The notes beneath the pieces are model-generated. The model was not told the DNA's origin. It ran no database searches and saw only the letters and a program-made list of their open reading frames with translations. Position numbers and translations under genes: made by a program. This document shows, one piece after another, positions 53,423 through 62,524 of a stretch of DNA of 64,000 nt. This stretch comes from UBA7662 sp036787895. GTDB lineage: Bacteria; Bacteroidota; Bacteroidia; UBA7662. The stretch's first letter is position 1, and every line of letters starts with the position of its first letter. The DNA lies in the NCBI GenBank assembly GCA_036787895.1, contig DAIQOK010000005.1:96839-160838 (forward strand), written 5' to 3'.

Positions 53423-55239
53423 TGACCCCCGCAGAATTTAGTCAGTTAGCTCAAACCATCCCTTTACAGCCGGGAGTTTACCGCTATTACGACAAAGACG
53501 AGAAACTCCTTTACGTAGGCAAGGCAAAAAGTTTGCGTAAACGCGTTAGCCAGTATTTTCAGCTTGAGCGGCTCGACAACTATCGCCTCAAACTGATGGT
53601 GAGCCGCATAGCCCGTATCGAATTCACCATAGTCGATACTGAGCTGGACGCTTTACTGCTCGAAAATGCGCTCATCAAAAAACACCAACCCCGTTTCAAC
53701 ATCCGACTTAAAGACGATAAAACCTATCCATATATCGTCATCAAAAACGAAGCTTTTCCTCGGGTGCAGGTTACCCGGCAGTTTGTGAAAGATGGATCAC
53801 GTTATTTCGGCCCTTATGCTTCGGGCAATATGATGTACACCATACTCGAATTGGTGAACAGAATTTATCCGCTACGGAATTGTACGCTTCCTTTAAGTGA
53901 AAAGAACATTACGGCCGGCAAATTCCGGGTTTGTTTGGAGTACCAAATAGGAAATTGTCTGGGCCCTTGTGAAGCGCACCAAAGCAAGACGGAATATGAT
54001 GCCAATATCGAAGCCATCGCCGACATACTTAAAGGCAGTTACCACAAGGCGGCTCAGCTCTTGCGCGACGAAATGAAGGCATATGCCGCTAATTTGGCTT
54101 TCGAAAAAGCAGCCTCGGTCAAACAAAAGCTCGACGCACTGATCAATTACCAATCGAAAAGCGCAGTCGTCAATACCAATATCACCAATATCGATGTTTT
54201 CAGCATTGCCCAGCAAGATGATTTGGCTGTCATCAATTACTTACACATGCAACACGGGGCGATTGTAATCAGTCACAATTTAGAAATACAGAAAACGCTC
54301 GACGAGACTAACGCACAGCTATTGAGTTATGCTCTCATAGAGCTCCGCAATAAATTCAACAGTCAGGCCCGTGAAATACTGCTCTCGGAGCAGCCCGATG
54401 CCCAACCGGAAGGGCTCGATTTACAGCTGCCTCGCATAGGCGACAAACGCAAATTGGTCGAACTCAGCCTCAAAAACGCCTTCTACCACCTCAACGACCT
54501 GCTGATCCAACGGCAAAAGCGCACTGCAGAAAGTCGCAGCGACGGCATCTTACAAATGATGCAGGAAGACTTGCGGCTCAAAACCCTGCCCCGACACATC
54601 GAATGTTTCGATAACTCAAATTTTCATGGCGATTATGCCGTTTCGGCTTGTGTAGTCTTTCGTAATGCCAAACCCAGCAAAAAAGATTACCGCCATTTTA
54701 ACGTCAAAACCGTAGTTGGCGCCAACGATTTCGCTACCATGGAAGAGGTCATCAAACGACGCTACAAACGCCTGCTCGAAGAAAAAGAGCCGCTTCCCGA
54801 TTTGGTCATTGTGGATGGTGGAAAAGGCCAACTGAGTTCTGCGGTGAATGCACTTAAGGAGTTGGGCATATATCACCAATTACCGGTATTGGGCATCGCC
54901 AAAAACTTGGAAGAGTTGTTTTACCCGAATGATCCGGTGCCTTTGCATATCGACAAAACCCGGTATACCCTCAAGGTCATCCAACAAATGCGTGATGAAG
55001 CACACCGTTTCGGCATTACCCACCACCGCGACAAACGCAGTAAGGGCACCATCAAGTCGGCTTTAAGTGAAATCCCGGGTATTGGCCCGAAAACTACCCA
55101 ATTGTTGCTGAGAACTTTTAAATCGGTCAAAGGACTGGAAGAAGCCGGCGCCGACAAAATCATTTATACCCTTGGCCCTGCCAAAGGGCGAATTGTATTG
55201 GATTGGCTGGCTGGGAAAAACACTAACCCGACGTCTTGA
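53422..55239 (+). CDS. uvrC: Excinuclease ABC subunit UvrC
   Basis: A 605-residue UvrC, the nuclease that cuts on both sides of UvrB-bound DNA damage. Visible parts are the GIY-YIG domain (GVYRYYDKDEKLLYVGKAKS), the UVR motif with LAFEKAASVKQKLDALI near residue 225, the RNase H-like nuclease domain (HIECFDNSNFHGDYAVS, LPDLVIVDGGKGQL) and the C-terminal double HhH (LSEIPGIGPKTTQLLL). It starts inside the stop of the PBP gene (TGATG) and overlaps the convergent next gene by 17 bases. Confidence 0.97.
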   Translation: MTPAEFSQLAQTIPLQPGVYRYYDKDEKLLYVGKAKSLRKRVSQYFQLERLDNYRLKLMVSRIARIEFTIVDTELDALLLENALIKKHQPRFNIRLKDDKTYPYIVIKNEAFPRVQVTRQFVKDGSRYFGPYASGNMMYTILELVNRIYPLRNCTLPLSEKNITAGKFRVCLEYQIGNCLGPCEAHQSKTEYDANIEAIADILKGSYHKAAQLLRDEMKAYAANLAFEKAASVKQKLDALINYQSKSAVVNTNITNIDVFSIAQQDDLAVINYLHMQHGAIVISHNLEIQKTLDETNAQLLSYALIELRNKFNSQAREILLSEQPDAQPEGLDLQLPRIGDKRKLVELSLKNAFYHLNDLLIQRQKRTAESRSDGILQMMQEDLRLKTLPRHIECFDNSNFHGDYAVSACVVFRNAKPSKKDYRHFNVKTVVGANDFATMEEVIKRRYKRLLEEKEPLPDLVIVDGGKGQLSSAVNALKELGIYHQLPVLGIAKNLEELFYPNDPVPLHIDKTRYTLKVIQQMRDEAHRFGITHHRDKRSKGTIKSALSEIPGIGPKTTQLLLRTFKSVKGLEEAGADKIIYTLGPAKGRIVLDWLAGKNTNPTS

Positions 55240-55864
55240 ACAAGGCAACTTGCCGCTTTTTCATTTCTGCGGCAACCAGGGCACTTTCGCCTCCAAGCGC
55301 TTCAAGTTCGCGGATGATGTTCAAATAGCTCGCTTCATCCCGGTTCTGACTTAGCTTAAAAACGTTATCCATTTTATCGACTTTGATTTCAAAACCGACA
55401 ATGGCAGGCATCATTTTACTCGAATAGGCTATCGGAAGATTGTCGTAACTGGTAGGCGAAAGCTGGTTACCCTCCTCAAATTTCAGACTCAGTTTTCGCA
55501 TAAAACTTTCAAGCTCTTCGGCCGACATAAAGCGTAGCTTGCCCTGGAGGTGCACACTCATATAATTCCAGGTAGAACCTTGTTGTGGATTGCTGTACCA
55601 GGAAGCACTTACATAACAGCTTGGACCGGTAAACACCACCAGCACTTGGGGATTTTCGAGAAAGGTTTGGTGATGATCGGTTTTTCGCATAATGTGCCCC
55701 TGCAAAAACAGCTCTCCCTCGCGCTCCTCCACCAATATAGGAATTTGAGTAGCCACCTGTTCGCCAGTCAATTTGCTGCCCGTTAGAAAGGCAAAAGGAT
55801 GACTTTCCATGAATTCGAGTATAACTTGTTTGTCTTTTTCTTTGAAATAGGAGAAATTGTACAT
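55223..55864 (-). CDS. PaiB-like FMN-binding protein
   Basis: A 213-residue protein of the PaiB family (FMN-binding negative transcriptional regulator). Family stretches include FMESHPFAFLTGSKLTGEQV near the start, LQGHIMRKTDHHQTFLENPQ in the middle, YVSASWY and NYMSVHLQGKL. The fold is an FMN-binding split barrel. The regulatory role described in Bacillus may not hold for all members. No target can be read here. It converges on uvrC. Confidence 0.9.
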   Translation of the reverse strand: MYNFSYFKEKDKQVILEFMESHPFAFLTGSKLTGEQVATQIPILVEEREGELFLQGHIMRKTDHHQTFLENPQVLVVFTGPSCYVSASWYSNPQQGSTWNYMSVHLQGKLRFMSAEELESFMRKLSLKFEEGNQLSPTSYDNLPIAYSSKMMPAIVGFEIKVDKMDNVFKLSQNRDEASYLNIIRELEALGGESALVAAEMKKRQVALFKTSG

Positions 55865-56090
55865 GAGGTATTTTGGATAAAAATAGTACGAACGACGCCT
55901 TCAAATGTCCGAATTCAATGGCTAATCTTTCAGTCCACAACTATCATTTTGTGGTTATTCACTTATTTTCAGCCTGTTAACATCTTAACTTCTTAAGCTC
56001 AGCTACGAATTCTATTTTTTTTCGGGCGCTTAAATCCAAACAGAACTTATTTGCCGTAGGTCTGTCACAACTATCAAATAAGTATCATTT

Positions 56091-56645
56091 ATGAAAAATC
56101 TAACATCTGTAACACGCGTATTCGTATTGGCCGCCATATTCATTACCAGCGGACTCGCCCTCAGCAGTTGCGACAAGGAAGAGGCCATGGCCCCTACCCC
56201 TCAAGCACCCGCCAAACAAAGTATGACCTATACCTATCCATTTAACACCGGACAGGTTGGTGCCGGGACTGCTTATGCAGGTACCCACCCCAGCACCATC
56301 ACAGCCACACTCAAAATCGAGGAGCTGGAAGCCAACAAATCAAAACTCACAGTTACGCTCACCAATACAATAATGGGCTTGGAGTATATGGTGCATGCCC
56401 ATGATGCCGCCGATCCGGCAACCACGCCCAATGGTACGCCATACAACGAATCACCTAATGTAGATGTGTTGACCACCCATGTACATGGCACGGGCGGAAC
56501 CGCCATGAATTCGCAGGAGGTCAATATGAGCTTCGCCGCACTCACCGCCACTTACAACGGCTTTTTCGTGGTGCACGACCCTACCCAGGCCATCAGCACT
56601 ACCGATTTGACTACTTACCTCTTCGTAGGTGCTTTTGCCCGCTAA
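56091..56645 (+). CDS. Lipoprotein of unknown function, CHRD-like
   Basis: A 184-residue lipoprotein with the lipobox LALSSC (Cys27). A proline-rich linker precedes a beta-rich domain with MVHAHDAADPATTPNGTPY and VLTTHVHGTGGTAM. The histidines and general shape resemble the CHRD or Cu/Zn superoxide dismutase-like beta-sandwich, but the match is weak. It is probably exposed in the periplasm or at the surface. It is a single-gene unit with its own terminator. An 11-base direct repeat, CACAACTATCA, occurs upstream at 55936 and 56066. Confidence 0.65.
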   Translation: MKNLTSVTRVFVLAAIFITSGLALSSCDKEEAMAPTPQAPAKQSMTYTYPFNTGQVGAGTAYAGTHPSTITATLKIEELEANKSKLTVTLTNTIMGLEYMVHAHDAADPATTPNGTPYNESPNVDVLTTHVHGTGGTAMNSQEVNMSFAALTATYNGFFVVHDPTQAISTTDLTTYLFVGAFAR

Positions 56646-56681
56646 GTAGAACAACTTCTTTTCAAGGTTTGGTTTAGTGGA

Positions 56682-56716
56682 AGCCTCCCGCTGCGACAGC
56701 GTGGGGCTTTTTTTTG
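56682..56716 (+). terminator. Rho-independent terminator after the CHRD-like lipoprotein gene
   Basis: AGCCTCCCGCTG pairs with CAGCGTGGGGCT (11 of 12 positions including one G-T pair) around CGA, followed by eight T. Confidence 0.88.
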
Positions 56717-56768
56717 GCTTTTGGTGTCAGCGTTTCCAGTTGTCGAAGCTTCGAACTATACTTGACGT

Positions 56769-57485
56769 ATGAAGTCAACCATATTCATTATCGGCGCCAG
56801 CTCAGGCATAGGTGAAGCTCTAGCCAGAACATACGCCCAAGCCGGCTGGCAAGTAAGCGTTACTGCTCGTCGTGCAGATAAACTTTACCAGCTTGCAGCC
56901 GACTATCCCGGACAAATACACTGTTACCCCTTTGATGTTACCGCCAGCGATGCTCCCCAACAGATGGAAAAAGCTTTGCAGCAGTTAGGAGAGCTAGAGG
57001 TTATTGTTTACAATTCTGGCGTGGGCGAAGCCAATAAATATCTCACCGAAGAAATTGAAACCCAAACCGTAGCTGTAAATGTCACTGCCTTTACCCGCCT
57101 TATGATCGTGGGTTACCATTATTTTGAAAAACGTGGTCACGGCCTACTCGCCGGCGTAAGTTCCGTTGCTTCCCGCCGGGGCGATAGCGGCTCGCCTGCC
57201 TACAATGCCAGCAAGGCTTATATGTCGAATTATATGGAAGGACTGAGAAAGAAGGCCTTTCGCCGTAAACTCCAGTTAACAGTTACCGATATCCGGCCGG
57301 GTTTTGTAGATACACCCATGGCGCAAGGCGAAGGGCTATTTTGGGTAGCAGCTGTTGACAAGGCTGCCAAACAGATTAAAGCTGCACTAGACAAGCGTAA
57401 ATCGGTGGTGTACATTACCAAACGATGGTGGCTTGTCGCCAAAATACTGGAATTTCTTCCTGCCTGGCTCTGGTACAGAGTTTAG
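56769..57485 (+). CDS. Short-chain dehydrogenase/reductase
   Basis: A 238-residue SDR enzyme of the classical type. The cofactor motif is GASSGIGEALAR from Gly9, the active site includes Ser131/132 and YNASK (Tyr145, Lys149), and TARRADKLY after the second strand suggests NADP preference. The last helix (WWLVAKILEFLPAWLWYRV) is hydrophobic and may touch the membrane, as in lipid-active SDRs. The substrate is unknown. Confidence 0.92.
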   Translation: MKSTIFIIGASSGIGEALARTYAQAGWQVSVTARRADKLYQLAADYPGQIHCYPFDVTASDAPQQMEKALQQLGELEVIVYNSGVGEANKYLTEEIETQTVAVNVTAFTRLMIVGYHYFEKRGHGLLAGVSSVASRRGDSGSPAYNASKAYMSNYMEGLRKKAFRRKLQLTVTDIRPGFVDTPMAQGEGLFWVAAVDKAAKQIKAALDKRKSVVYITKRWWLVAKILEFLPAWLWYRV

Positions 57486-57561
57486 ATAATCACGCGTTTT
57501 TTTCAACACTGCAGGAGGGCGGCAAAGTATCCCTTATCTTCGTTCCTTTAAACGAAAAATC

Positions 57562-57924
57562 ATGGAACTCACCGGCAATATTCTGCAAGTCATGCCCGAA
57601 GTAAACGGGGCAGGCCGCAACGGCAATACCTGGCGCAAACGCGAATTCATACTCGAAATCCCTGGTCAATACCCTAAAAAAGTCTGTATCAGTGTGTGGG
57701 GGGATAAGATAGACCAATTCCCTTTGCAGCCCGGCAACCAGGTTACTGCCTCTATTGATGTAGAAAGCCGTGAATACAATGGTCGTTGGTATACCGAAGT
57801 AAAAGCGTGGAAAGTGCAAGCCGGTCAGGGTGCACCAGCCGGTTCAGCTGCACCAGGCGTGGATACCATGCCTGCTTATGAAAGTTTCGACGCCAATCCA
57901 AGCACTGACGATTTGCCTTTCTAA
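57562..57924 (+). CDS. DUF3127 protein with SSB-like C-terminal tail
   Basis: A 120-residue protein of the DUF3127 family. Residues 1-90 form an OB-fold-like domain (GNTWRKREFILEIPGQYPKK, VCISVWGDKIDQF, REYNGRWYTEVKAWKV). The end is a flexible Ala/Gly/Pro linker followed by STDDLPF. This acidic tail closely resembles the tip of single-stranded DNA-binding proteins that recruits repair and replication proteins. A role in DNA transactions is inference from the tail and the fold. TATCTTCG at about 57536 resembles a -7 promoter element. Confidence 0.88.
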   Translation: MELTGNILQVMPEVNGAGRNGNTWRKREFILEIPGQYPKKVCISVWGDKIDQFPLQPGNQVTASIDVESREYNGRWYTEVKAWKVQAGQGAPAGSAAPGVDTMPAYESFDANPSTDDLPF

Positions 57925-57938
57925 CGGCAATAGCTCAA

Positions 57939-57968
57939 AAAAAAGCTTCCTCCGGGAAGCTTTTTTCG
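57939..57968 (+). terminator. Rho-independent terminator after the DUF3127 gene
   Basis: AAAAAAGCTTCC and GGAAGCTTTTTT form a perfect 12-bp stem with a 4-base loop (TCCG), 14 bases after the stop. Confidence 0.92.
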
Positions 57969-58082
57969 TTTTAACTGCAATTCATTATTTCTTTCCTTCC
58001 ACATCCCCTTCTATGAACTTAGGGTGACCTTGCTATTACTCCGTGAAAATCCCTTTAATTTTCAGACTAGGGTCATGGTTGA

Positions 58083-58298
58083 TTCAAACTATTAGAAAGA
58101 GTCAAAGATATTGCTTCAACATACATCCCTCCATCTGAAGTAGAAATGGTTTTGCATATGTTATTTGGTGTGATAGATTTGTCAGTAATAAATCCTACCA
58201 ATTATCCGAACAAGGTTCCTGGTCATATAGGATATTGGTCATTAATTCCTAAGTATATTAACGCGGCACTGCATAAAGCCCCTGCAAATGAAATTTAG
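58083..58298 (+). pseudogene. Possible 5'-truncated gene remnant
   Basis: The 363 bases between the DUF3127 gene and the next T9SS gene contain a terminator and a 71-codon open frame that lacks a start codon at its beginning. It reads plausibly as protein (VKDIASTYIPPSEVEMVLHM, VPGHIGYWSLIPKYINAALH) and is AT-rich. Internal ATG codons exist (the first at about residue 27), so a short peptide is also possible. I do not recognise the family. The frame ends eight bases inside the next gene. Confidence 0.35.
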
Positions 58299-59796
58299 AA
58301 TAGTCAATATTCTCATTCTATTCGTTGTTTTTAGCTACTTTCAGCCTCAAGCACAAATCGTGCATGAGGTTTTTCGTGCTTATCCAGGAATTGCTAATAA
58401 CTGGATAAGTGGTACCGAAAAGATAAACGATAGTACATACTTGCTACAAGAGTATGTTAGTGTTCAAACTCCAAATGGATTGCAGATTCAAACTGCTTTG
58501 GTTAAAGTTGATAAGAATTGGCAACAAATAGACTCGGTGGTAATACCCGAGATGTACATGTTACTGCTCAAGCAAAAGGATGGATTGATTTATTGGGTAG
58601 GTAATAGGGGTTTGTATCCGTCTTACTCTGTAGTGTTTGTTTTAAATTTAAACCTAGAAATTCTCAAGCACGATACTTTGCGGGATGAACTAGCCGATTT
58701 TGAAATATTGAGAATTAGGGATATTCCAAATGGTATTGGAATACTCGGTGTTGATCGAACTACAGGTAATTCTTATGTATATGAGGTGACGAACAGTGGA
58801 CAGCTTGTTTCAAGAAAAGACATAAAACAAGGTAACCGACATATCAGGTTGGTTGAAGATTTTTGTTACCTACCAGCAGAAAACAAATACGCACTCGTTG
58901 GTGCATTTATGAGGCCGGATACATTAAAAGTCGGCTCTGATTTCATTCAGCAATTGGGACTGTTTGACACTAACTTTAATACTGATTCGATTCGATTCAT
59001 CACTTTTTATCCTACCAATACTGGTCCAAGGCTACAGCGTGCAGCTTTATTCTCGGAATTTTTGTCTGAAATTGCCCTGACCAGCGATTCAACATTTACT
59101 TTGGTAAGTCATGGAAAAGATTTGCAAACGATTTTGTCGGATCCGTGGCTGGCTTATCAGATGAGTATTTCTCGATGGACAAGTGATTTAACCCTACTTA
59201 GCCATGAGATGTACGGTCGAATAGATACGCTTGATAGACTCTCAGTTTACAATACAGGTAAAGACTTTCAAGGAAATTTGTGGGTAGGAATCATATCAGA
59301 AGTACATAATACACTTGATTGGGATAGCAGCAGGTCTGAAATAGGTCTTCTTCAGTTTAGTCCGACCGGAGTCAAATTAAAAGAAGAATACATCAGTAGA
59401 CCAAATAAAAAATTAAACACAATGTCTTTTAGTTGGTTTGGAGATTCTCTAATTCTGATTAGTGGCCATTACTATGAGTTTAATGGCGTTAGGCCATTAA
59501 GAAGCAGAGATGCTTTTTTTATGGTAATTAATCCTTTTGGGATGAGTTCATCAACAATACCTTTAGGTAACAATCAGATAAATGTGAAAGTATATCCTAA
59601 TCCTAGCAATGGAATAATAAAATTTGACTTGGAAGGAGTAATCGAGTTTATTAAAATCAAGGATATTCAAGGAAAAATCCTACTCCAGTCGGTAGATAAA
59701 GAAATCGATTTGAGTGGCTTACCCGAAGGAATGTATATATACCATTTACGTACTCAATCGGGTAAAATCAATACAGGAAAAATTCTTAGAAACTAA
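58288..59796 (+). CDS. T9SS-secreted protein, AT-rich, function unknown
   Basis: A 502-residue exported protein. It has a signal peptide (ILILFVVFSYFQPQAQ) and a type A T9SS sorting domain (VKVYPNPSNGIIKFDLEG, LSGLPEGMYIYHLR). The 400 residues between them look like beta-propeller-type strands (DLTLLSHEMYGRIDTLDRL, FQGNLWVGIISEVHNTL), but no repeat is clear. Base composition is clearly AT-richer than in the neighbours, and the preceding remnant shares that bias. The segment may have come by transfer. Confidence 0.8.
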   Translation: MKFRIVNILILFVVFSYFQPQAQIVHEVFRAYPGIANNWISGTEKINDSTYLLQEYVSVQTPNGLQIQTALVKVDKNWQQIDSVVIPEMYMLLLKQKDGLIYWVGNRGLYPSYSVVFVLNLNLEILKHDTLRDELADFEILRIRDIPNGIGILGVDRTTGNSYVYEVTNSGQLVSRKDIKQGNRHIRLVEDFCYLPAENKYALVGAFMRPDTLKVGSDFIQQLGLFDTNFNTDSIRFITFYPTNTGPRLQRAALFSEFLSEIALTSDSTFTLVSHGKDLQTILSDPWLAYQMSISRWTSDLTLLSHEMYGRIDTLDRLSVYNTGKDFQGNLWVGIISEVHNTLDWDSSRSEIGLLQFSPTGVKLKEEYISRPNKKLNTMSFSWFGDSLILISGHYYEFNGVRPLRSRDAFFMVINPFGMSSSTIPLGNNQINVKVYPNPSNGIIKFDLEGVIEFIKIKDIQGKILLQSVDKEIDLSGLPEGMYIYHLRTQSGKINTGKILRN

Positions 59797-59877
59797 CTAG
59801 AATTCAGTTTTAAAGTCCGCTCATCTCAACTGATGCGCTCGTCAAGCCCCTATATCGTTGAATGCCCGATACCGTCA

Positions 59878-59919
59878 AAAAAAGGTCACCCTTCGACAGT
59901 GCTCAGGATGACCTTTTTT
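59878..59919. terminator. Bidirectional terminator with a dispersed-repeat-like core
   Basis: AAAAAAGGTCA pairs with TGACCTTTTTT on the outside. The inside reads CCCTTCGACAGTGCTCAGGA. It stands between convergent genes and has A and T runs for both directions. The inner sequence resembles the CTTCGACAAGCTCAGGATGAC repeats dispersed in many bacterial genomes. Confidence 0.8.
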
Positions 59920-59933
59920 ATGTCTTAGTTTTC

Positions 59934-60563
59934 CTATTCTGCCAATAAAAAAGGCAACTCCTGAAGCAGGCGATCTACATCTTCTGGTGAAGTACCTTCG
60001 TAAACACCGCGTATCTTTTTTTGATGATCGAGCAGAATAAAGGTACCGCTATGCAAAAAGCCGCCGGGTGCAATACTGTCTTTGGTGGCGAGAGAAAGAT
60101 AGGCCTGTTGGGCTACCCGATAGACTTCGTCGGATGGTCCATTCACAAACAACCAATTCCGGTTTTTCACATTACTATTGTTCGCATAAGCTTTCAATCG
60201 GGAAGGCTGATCGTAATCCGGGTCGATTGTATGACTCACGATTCGGAAATCGGCACGTTCACCAAAAGCGGCATACACCCTTTTCAATTCCCGCTGCATG
60301 TCGATGCAAATGCTTGGGCAGGTGGTAAAGAAAAAATCGACCAGAAAAACCTGATTAATGAGCGTATCGGGCGTAAAGGGAATACTGTCCTGGTCGAGCC
60401 AGTGGAAGTCGGGATAATCGAAAAATGTAGTGTCATAGCCTCCGCTTGTGCTGGCGCCCAGTTCCATCGGCCCCAGTATGGGCAAACGTTTTTGTTCGGC
60501 AGGCGATTCGCAGCTGAGGACGACCGCGAACAATAAACTACTGAGCCAGTGCAGCTTGGGCAT
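59934..60563 (-). CDS. SCO1/SenC family protein
   Basis: A 209-residue thioredoxin-fold protein of the SCO family, used for copper delivery to cytochrome c oxidase or for thiol reduction. The copper ligands are present: Cys82 and Cys86 in TTCPSICIDM and His171 in FLHSGTFILLD. The N-terminus has a lipobox-like VVLSC (Cys18), so it is probably a lipoprotein facing the periplasm. It overlaps the upstream gene by 26 bases. Confidence 0.92.
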   Translation of the reverse strand: MPKLHWLSSLLFAVVLSCESPAEQKRLPILGPMELGASTSGGYDTTFFDYPDFHWLDQDSIPFTPDTLINQVFLVDFFFTTCPSICIDMQRELKRVYAAFGERADFRIVSHTIDPDYDQPSRLKAYANNSNVKNRNWLFVNGPSDEVYRVAQQAYLSLATKDSIAPGGFLHSGTFILLDHQKKIRGVYEGTSPEDVDRLLQELPFLLAE

Positions 60564-60966
60564 CTGCTATGCTCTTTTTCATGGCAGCATGAACTGTTTT
60601 CATGTCTTCGAGTTGCTTGGTCATGACCGGCTCAAGTTCTTCCAGCGATTTTTTATAATCGGGAGCTTCGTAGCTGTGCATCCAGTTTTTCATGCCTTCT
60701 TCAGCCATTTCGAGTGCCGAATAGAGGATTTCCAATTCAGTCGGAACCGGTGCAGCGGTGGTATCAATCGCAGCAATGCCGGCAGTGTCGAGTGCCGCCA
60801 TACGGGCTTTAAGCAGACCTTTAAGTTCGATGATGGTACCCATTTCCGGCATTACTTCATCGTGCAGTGCAATGGCTTCTTCTTCCATCGCTTTAATTTT
60901 GGCTTTATCCTGACCACAGGCTACGGCAATCGCAGCAACAAATAATAAAAAGAAGATTTTTTTCAT
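60538..60966 (-). CDS. Small helical lipoprotein of unknown function
   Basis: A 142-residue lipoprotein with the lipobox AVAC (Cys17). The mature part is almost fully helical and charged (KIKAMEEEAIALHDEVMPEM, YSALEMAEEGMKNWMHSYE), as in Bacteroidota proteins often labelled viral A-type inclusion protein. It is coupled to the SCO gene by overlap, so it may take part in copper or oxidase assembly. That is inference from position. Confidence 0.8.
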   Translation of the reverse strand: MKKIFFLLFVAAIAVACGQDKAKIKAMEEEAIALHDEVMPEMGTIIELKGLLKARMAALDTAGIAAIDTTAAPVPTELEILYSALEMAEEGMKNWMHSYEAPDYKKSLEELEPVMTKQLEDMKTVHAAMKKSIADAQAALAQ

Positions 60967-61009
60967 GATAGCTTATTAAGAATCGATGGCAAAGATAGGT
61001 GGATGACAG

Positions 61010-62422
61010 CTACAATTGGAAGCTTTGTCCTTTCATTGGTATTTCAACTGCGTAACCTTTTTCTTCAAGTCTATTGCGAAAACTAAGCATACTTTCCAGC
61101 TCACCATGTACCAGAAATATCTTTTGCAAGGCTTCCGGCGATTGACTGCTGACAAAGTCGAGCAAGCCGGCTTCATCAGCATGACCACTAAAAATGTCGT
61201 TGGCTTCGAGTGTAGCATGCACTTCCACCCGCTTACCATCTACGGTAACCGATTTAGCACCATCCAGTAAGGCTCGTCCCAAAGTGCCATCGGCCACATA
61301 ACCTATAAAAAACACCGTTGCATTGGGGTTTTGAAGTTGTGTTTTGAGGTGGGTTTGAATGCGGCCTCCGTCGAGCATACCCGAGGCTGAGATGATGATG
61401 GCCGACTCAAAATGATTGCTCAACGCCTTGCTGTCGCCAATTCGTTTGACATATTCAAGCTGTTCGAAGCTGAACAAATCTTCCTCACTTTCGGCCAGTT
61501 CGCGGGCTTCGGCATTGGTATACTTCACCATATCCTGGTAAATCTGTATGCTCTCGAGCGCCATGGGGCTATCGACATAAATCGGGATTTTCGGTAATTT
61601 GCCCGCGAGACTGAGTTTGTGCAGTTCATACAACAAGGCCTGGGTTCGACCCACCGAAAATGCCGGAATAAGCAGTTTGCCGATTTTTTTCACGCAAGCC
61701 CGGTCGATGACGTCACGAAGTACTTCCGCAGCACTGCCGGTTTCCTGATGCAAACGGCCACCATAAGTACTCTCACAGATCAGGTAATCCACCGCAGGCA
61801 AAGGCACTGGATCGGGCAACATGGGGTAATTTTTTCGACCTACATCTCCTGAAAAACAGATGCTTTTGGTCTTGCCCGCTTCTTCTATTTCGAGTAGGAT
61901 ATTGGCGGCACCGAGTAAATGACCGGTCTGATTTAAAGTGATATGCACTCCCGGACGCAGCTTAAAACGTTTCTGATAGGCGATGGGGAAAAATTTATCC
62001 AACGCTTCGGTAACATGACCTTCGAAATACAATTGGGTTTTTTCGACCAGCTCGGCTACCCGGAACTTTTGACCTCGACGATTTTTACCGTTGGTATGGA
62101 GTCGTTTTTGGTTGAGATGGGCACTATCGCGCAAAAGTAAAGCCGACAAATAGTAGGTAGGCAGTGTACAAATTACCTGACCTTCAAAACCGGCCTTGAA
62201 CAAATTGGGGATATTGCCCGAATGGTCCACATGGGCATGAGTAAGTAAAACGACATTAATCGTAGAAGGATCAAAAGGAAAAATACCTTCGCTGGGATCA
62301 AATCGGCGACCATTTTGCAAATCAATGCCACAGTCGATTAAAATGCGGTAATCGTCGTTGAGTTCGAGCAAATACATGCTGCCGGTAACCTGGCGGGCTG
62401 CTCCAAAAAAAGTTAATTTCAT
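61010..62422 (-). CDS. MBL-fold beta-CASP RNA metallo-hydrolase
   Basis: A 470-residue metallo-beta-lactamase-fold protein with beta-CASP and RMMBL parts. The zinc motif THAHVDHSGN has His62, His64, Asp66 and His67. CFSGDVGRKNYP and CESTYGGRLHQE follow, then the beta-CASP segment with IYVDSPMALE and the C-terminal FLVHGELESM. These enzymes cut or trim RNA, like CPSF73 relatives and RNase J. It is cytoplasmic. The RNA targets are unknown. Confidence 0.92.
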   Translation of the reverse strand: MKLTFFGAARQVTGSMYLLELNDDYRILIDCGIDLQNGRRFDPSEGIFPFDPSTINVVLLTHAHVDHSGNIPNLFKAGFEGQVICTLPTYYLSALLLRDSAHLNQKRLHTNGKNRRGQKFRVAELVEKTQLYFEGHVTEALDKFFPIAYQKRFKLRPGVHITLNQTGHLLGAANILLEIEEAGKTKSICFSGDVGRKNYPMLPDPVPLPAVDYLICESTYGGRLHQETGSAAEVLRDVIDRACVKKIGKLLIPAFSVGRTQALLYELHKLSLAGKLPKIPIYVDSPMALESIQIYQDMVKYTNAEARELAESEEDLFSFEQLEYVKRIGDSKALSNHFESAIIISASGMLDGGRIQTHLKTQLQNPNATVFFIGYVADGTLGRALLDGAKSVTVDGKRVEVHATLEANDIFSGHADEAGLLDFVSSQSPEALQKIFLVHGELESMLSFRNRLEEKGYAVEIPMKGQSFQL

Positions 62423-62506
62423 ATGCTTTCTACGACTACTCTCCTGCCGCGTGGCAAAATTACACGCTACCTTGAATTTTCGTCGTTAATTCAAACAAGC
62501 AGCTAC

Positions 62507-62514
62507 TAACTTTG
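62507..62514 (+). promoter_or_regulatory. Candidate -7 promoter element
   Basis: TAACTTTG matches TAnnTTTG and lies 10 bases before the next start codon, the same octamer as before gldB. A short leader would result. Confidence 0.4.
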
Positions 62515-62524
62515 TTCCTTTCCC

